A stretch of 7,586 nucleotides of DNA, from assembly GCA_964348605.1 (NCBI GenBank), contig CAYGDC010000021.1, forward strand, positions 1 through 7,586, read 5' to 3'. The position numbers were made by a program, and so were the translations under genes. A model generated the notes under the pieces. That model saw nothing but the letters and a program-made list of their open reading frames with translations. It was not told the DNA's origin and searched no databases. The DNA is from JALOAR01 sp964348605 (lineage in GTDB: Bacteria; Patescibacteriota; Minisyncoccia; UBA6257; Colwellbacteraceae). Positions 5,862 to 7,586 of this stretch are shown here, one piece after another; within the stretch, counting starts at the first letter, position 1; every line of letters begins with the position of its first letter.

Positions 5862-7419
5862 GCTCATACAATTATTTAAATCATTAAGCGCAAAAGAGGC
5901 CATAATAATTATGGCTACCACTGTCGTTATTTTGGTAACTATTATTTTTTACGCTGGTTATTTTATTAATACACGCACCGTACAAGTTGCAACTTACGGT
6001 GGTCTATGGCGCGAAGGAGTTGTAGGTCAGCCAGTTTTTATAAATCCAGTTATCTCTGTAAACGAAATAGACCATGATATTATTAAACTTGTTTTTAATG
6101 ACTTAGAAGGATTAAGCACAAGCATACAACCAAATCTTTTATTTCAAGAATGGACTGTGCGATTACACGAAGATTTGAAATGGAGTGACGGCGTAAGAAT
6201 AACAAGTGATGATATTATATTCACTTTTGAAGCCATCGCCGATCCAGGAGCTCGCTCACCGCTTTCTGCAAGCTTTGAAGGAGCAAGCGCAGAAAGAATA
6301 AGCGAACTTGAAGTTAAGTTTTCTCTACCAGCATCATACGTGTTTTTTGGCGAAACCTTAAATAGTCTAAAAATCATTCCTAGACATATTTTTAACGCCA
6401 TACCCCCGGCAAACTTTGGTCTTTCCTCTTATATCCGCGAGCCAGTTGGCTCTGGTCCTTATAAATTTAAGTCTTACCAAAAAGAACAAAACGGATTTAT
6501 CAGCGAATACGCATTAACTATTAATAAACATTATCACGGGAAAACTCCTTATATTAGAGATTTTGTATTTAAATTTTACGAAAATGAAATTCGCTTAATT
6601 GAAGCGTTTAATAACGGTCACATTGACGGACTACCTATTGCCGATCCAGCTCTTTTATCTAAAATCGCCGTTATTAAGTCAGTTCATTCTATCTCCTCTA
6701 CCAGATATTTCGCCGTTTTTCTCAATTCCAGCTTAGTGCCACAATTTCGTGATATTAACATCCGCAAAGCTATGTCTCATTTTACACCTCGCGAAAAATT
6801 AGTAAACAATATCTTTGAGGGGCTTGCTAAACCAGCATTTAGTCCCCTTGTTGCAAAAACTATTCAAGTAGACGAATCATTTATTCCCGTTGAAAATTCT
6901 TTAGCTGGCTTAGAATTTAGGCTTACCGTTCCAGATGTTGCTCCCTTGCCCGCCATAGCAAATGAATTAAAGGCTGCTTGGGAAGCTCAAGGGGCTTTTG
7001 TGGATGTGCGGATTTTACGATCAACCGATATTCAGGAGTCTATTAGAAATAGAGACTACGAAGCCTTGCTTTTCGGCAACATTTTAAGTATCCCTAATGA
7101 CCTTCATTCTTTTTGGCATTCTGCAAAGCGGTTTTATCCAGGATTTAATCTTGCTTTTTTTAACAACCAAGAAGCAGACACACTAATGGAATATATTCGC
7201 TCTGAAGCCGTTCCAGAGAAAAAACAAGATTTGCTACAAAGACTATCTTCTGTTATAGTAGACAATATCGGAGCTGTTTTTACAGTTTTCCCTGATTATA
7301 TATATGTAACTTCTCCTCGTCTTAAGGGATTTATTATAGAAAAAGCAATTACTTCTGCTGATAGATTAGATAATGTTGAGCTATGGTATGTTAAAACTAA
7401 TCGCGTATTTAAAGAATAA
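5851..7419 (+). CDS. Membrane-anchored family 5 (peptide/oligopeptide type) ABC transporter solute-binding protein
   Basis: This 522-residue protein belongs to the SBP_bac_5 family, which delivers peptides or other solutes to ABC importers outside the membrane. A basic N-terminus (about 1-15) and one membrane helix (about 17-38) tether it; there is no lipobox and no cysteine anywhere. Family marks follow: YGGLWREGVVGQPVFINPVI (49-68), a strand-helix segment with LKWSDGVRITSDDIIFTFEA (109-128), REPVGSGPYKFKSY (196-209), and RDYEALLFGN with LHSFWHSAKR (about 401-427). The segment after FSPL (330-333) is short and lacks the usual DPxKAKxLLxEAGW-like helix. The TTG at 5851 is chosen because it supplies the basic head; the first ATG (5911) would begin inside the membrane helix. 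It overlaps secG by 11 bases. No permease or ATPase gene is in view, so substrate and partners are unknown. Confidence 0.93.
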   Translation: MFYKLIQLFKSLSAKEAIIIMATTVVILVTIIFYAGYFINTRTVQVATYGGLWREGVVGQPVFINPVISVNEIDHDIIKLVFNDLEGLSTSIQPNLLFQEWTVRLHEDLKWSDGVRITSDDIIFTFEAIADPGARSPLSASFEGASAERISELEVKFSLPASYVFFGETLNSLKIIPRHIFNAIPPANFGLSSYIREPVGSGPYKFKSYQKEQNGFISEYALTINKHYHGKTPYIRDFVFKFYENEIRLIEAFNNGHIDGLPIADPALLSKIAVIKSVHSISSTRYFAVFLNSSLVPQFRDINIRKAMSHFTPREKLVNNIFEGLAKPAFSPLVAKTIQVDESFIPVENSLAGLEFRLTVPDVAPLPAIANELKAAWEAQGAFVDVRILRSTDIQESIRNRDYEALLFGNILSIPNDLHSFWHSAKRFYPGFNLAFFNNQEADTLMEYIRSEAVPEKKQDLLQRLSSVIVDNIGAVFTVFPDYIYVTSPRLKGFIIEKAITSADRLDNVELWYVKTNRVFKE

Positions 7420-7457
7420 GTCTAAATAAAAACGTAAAAATAGTTACTGTTAAAGTT

Positions 7458-7487
7458 TTGAAATTTCTAAAAAACATAAAAAATAAA
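7458..7487 (+). promoter_or_regulatory. Possible promoter of the tRNA-Leu gene
   Basis: TTGAAA (7458-7463, five of six consensus bases) lies 18 bases before AATAAA (7482-7487, four of six). This would start RNA only a few bases before the tRNA at 7499. The 79-base gap from the solute-binding protein stop is extremely A-rich, so chance matches are easy. I saw no convincing terminator in this gap, so read-through from the upstream operon is also possible. Confidence 0.33.
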
Positions 7488-7498
7488 AACTATGAAAG

Positions 7499-7579
7499 GC
7501 CGAGATGGCGAAATGGCAGACGCACTAGCTTCAGGTGCTAGCGCCGCAAGGCATAGGAGTTCAAGTCTCCTTCTCGGCA
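7499..7579 (+). tRNA. tRNA-Leu(CAG)
   Basis: The cloverleaf folds completely. The acceptor stem GCCGAGA (7499-7505) pairs with TCTCGGC (7572-7578), with discriminator A at 7579. The D stem is GCG (7508-7510) with CGC (7521-7523), with GG in the loop. The anticodon stem is CTAGC (7525-7529) with GCTAG (7537-7541). The loop TTCAGGT gives anticodon CAG at 7532-7534, reading CUG. A long variable arm GCC-GCAA-GGC (7543-7552) marks a class II tRNA. The T stem is AGGAG with CTCCT around TTCAAGT (7555-7571). The bases after A7579 are CAT, so the CCA tail is not encoded and must be added after transcription. Confidence 0.97.
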
Positions 7580-7586
7580 CATAATA

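Noticed and set aside
6144..6401. Minus-strand open frame inside the solute-binding protein gene
   Set aside because: Antisense to conserved family 5 sequence, no supporting features.
3..7419. Recoded UGA codons or release factor 2 loss suggested by no gene ending in TGA
   Set aside because: Of nine stops eight are TAA and one TAG, expected by AT bias in a small sample; no in-frame TGA occurs and glycine uses GGN.
7420..7498. Terminator hairpin after the solute-binding protein gene
   Set aside because: Only a 4-bp GTAA/TTAC pairing is present, with no GC-containing stem followed by a T-run.

Overview
The window is a compact, AT-rich bacterial chromosome segment with nine protein genes and one tRNA. 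It has no mobile element, CRISPR array or rRNA, and no gene-free gap over about 130 bases. The gene set points to a Patescibacteria/CPR genome, most likely of Parcubacteria type: an ECF-like sigma factor next to unrecognised exported proteins, RNase Y, cofactor-independent phosphoglycerate mutase, a divergent SecG, and a membrane-anchored family 5 solute-binding protein with no ABC partners beside it. The phylum call is inferred from gene content and style and was not tested by a search. Glycine codons are ordinary GGN and no gene has an in-frame TGA, so the UGA=Gly code of SR1/Gracilibacteria does not apply.

Layout. Left block (+ strand, 3-1739): the end of a sigma-70 family factor cut by the window edge, then a 154-aa single-pass membrane protein (1-base gap) and a 287-aa exported helical protein (2-base gap). 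They look like one transcript and plausibly form a sigma / membrane anti-sigma / external sensor unit. Middle block (- strand, 1871-3749): rny, then a HU-family DNA-binding protein with its own promoter in the rny-HU gap and a strand-specific terminator after it. Right block (+ strand, 3809-7419): gpmI, a PF04020 holin-like four-helix membrane protein, secG and a family 5 solute-binding protein, joined by overlaps of 1, 31 and 11 bases, so almost certainly one operon. A tRNA-Leu(CAG) without an encoded CCA end closes the window.

How the genes fit together: rny (mRNA decay), gpmI (lower glycolysis), secG (protein export) and HU (nucleoid) are housekeeping. The holin-like protein and solute-binding protein are envelope proteins inserted or exported through the Sec system that SecG serves. 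The left block is the only part that looks like a dedicated, little-described regulatory system. None of the eight visible start codons has a Shine-Dalgarno sequence at normal spacing, which is the most notable window-wide property.
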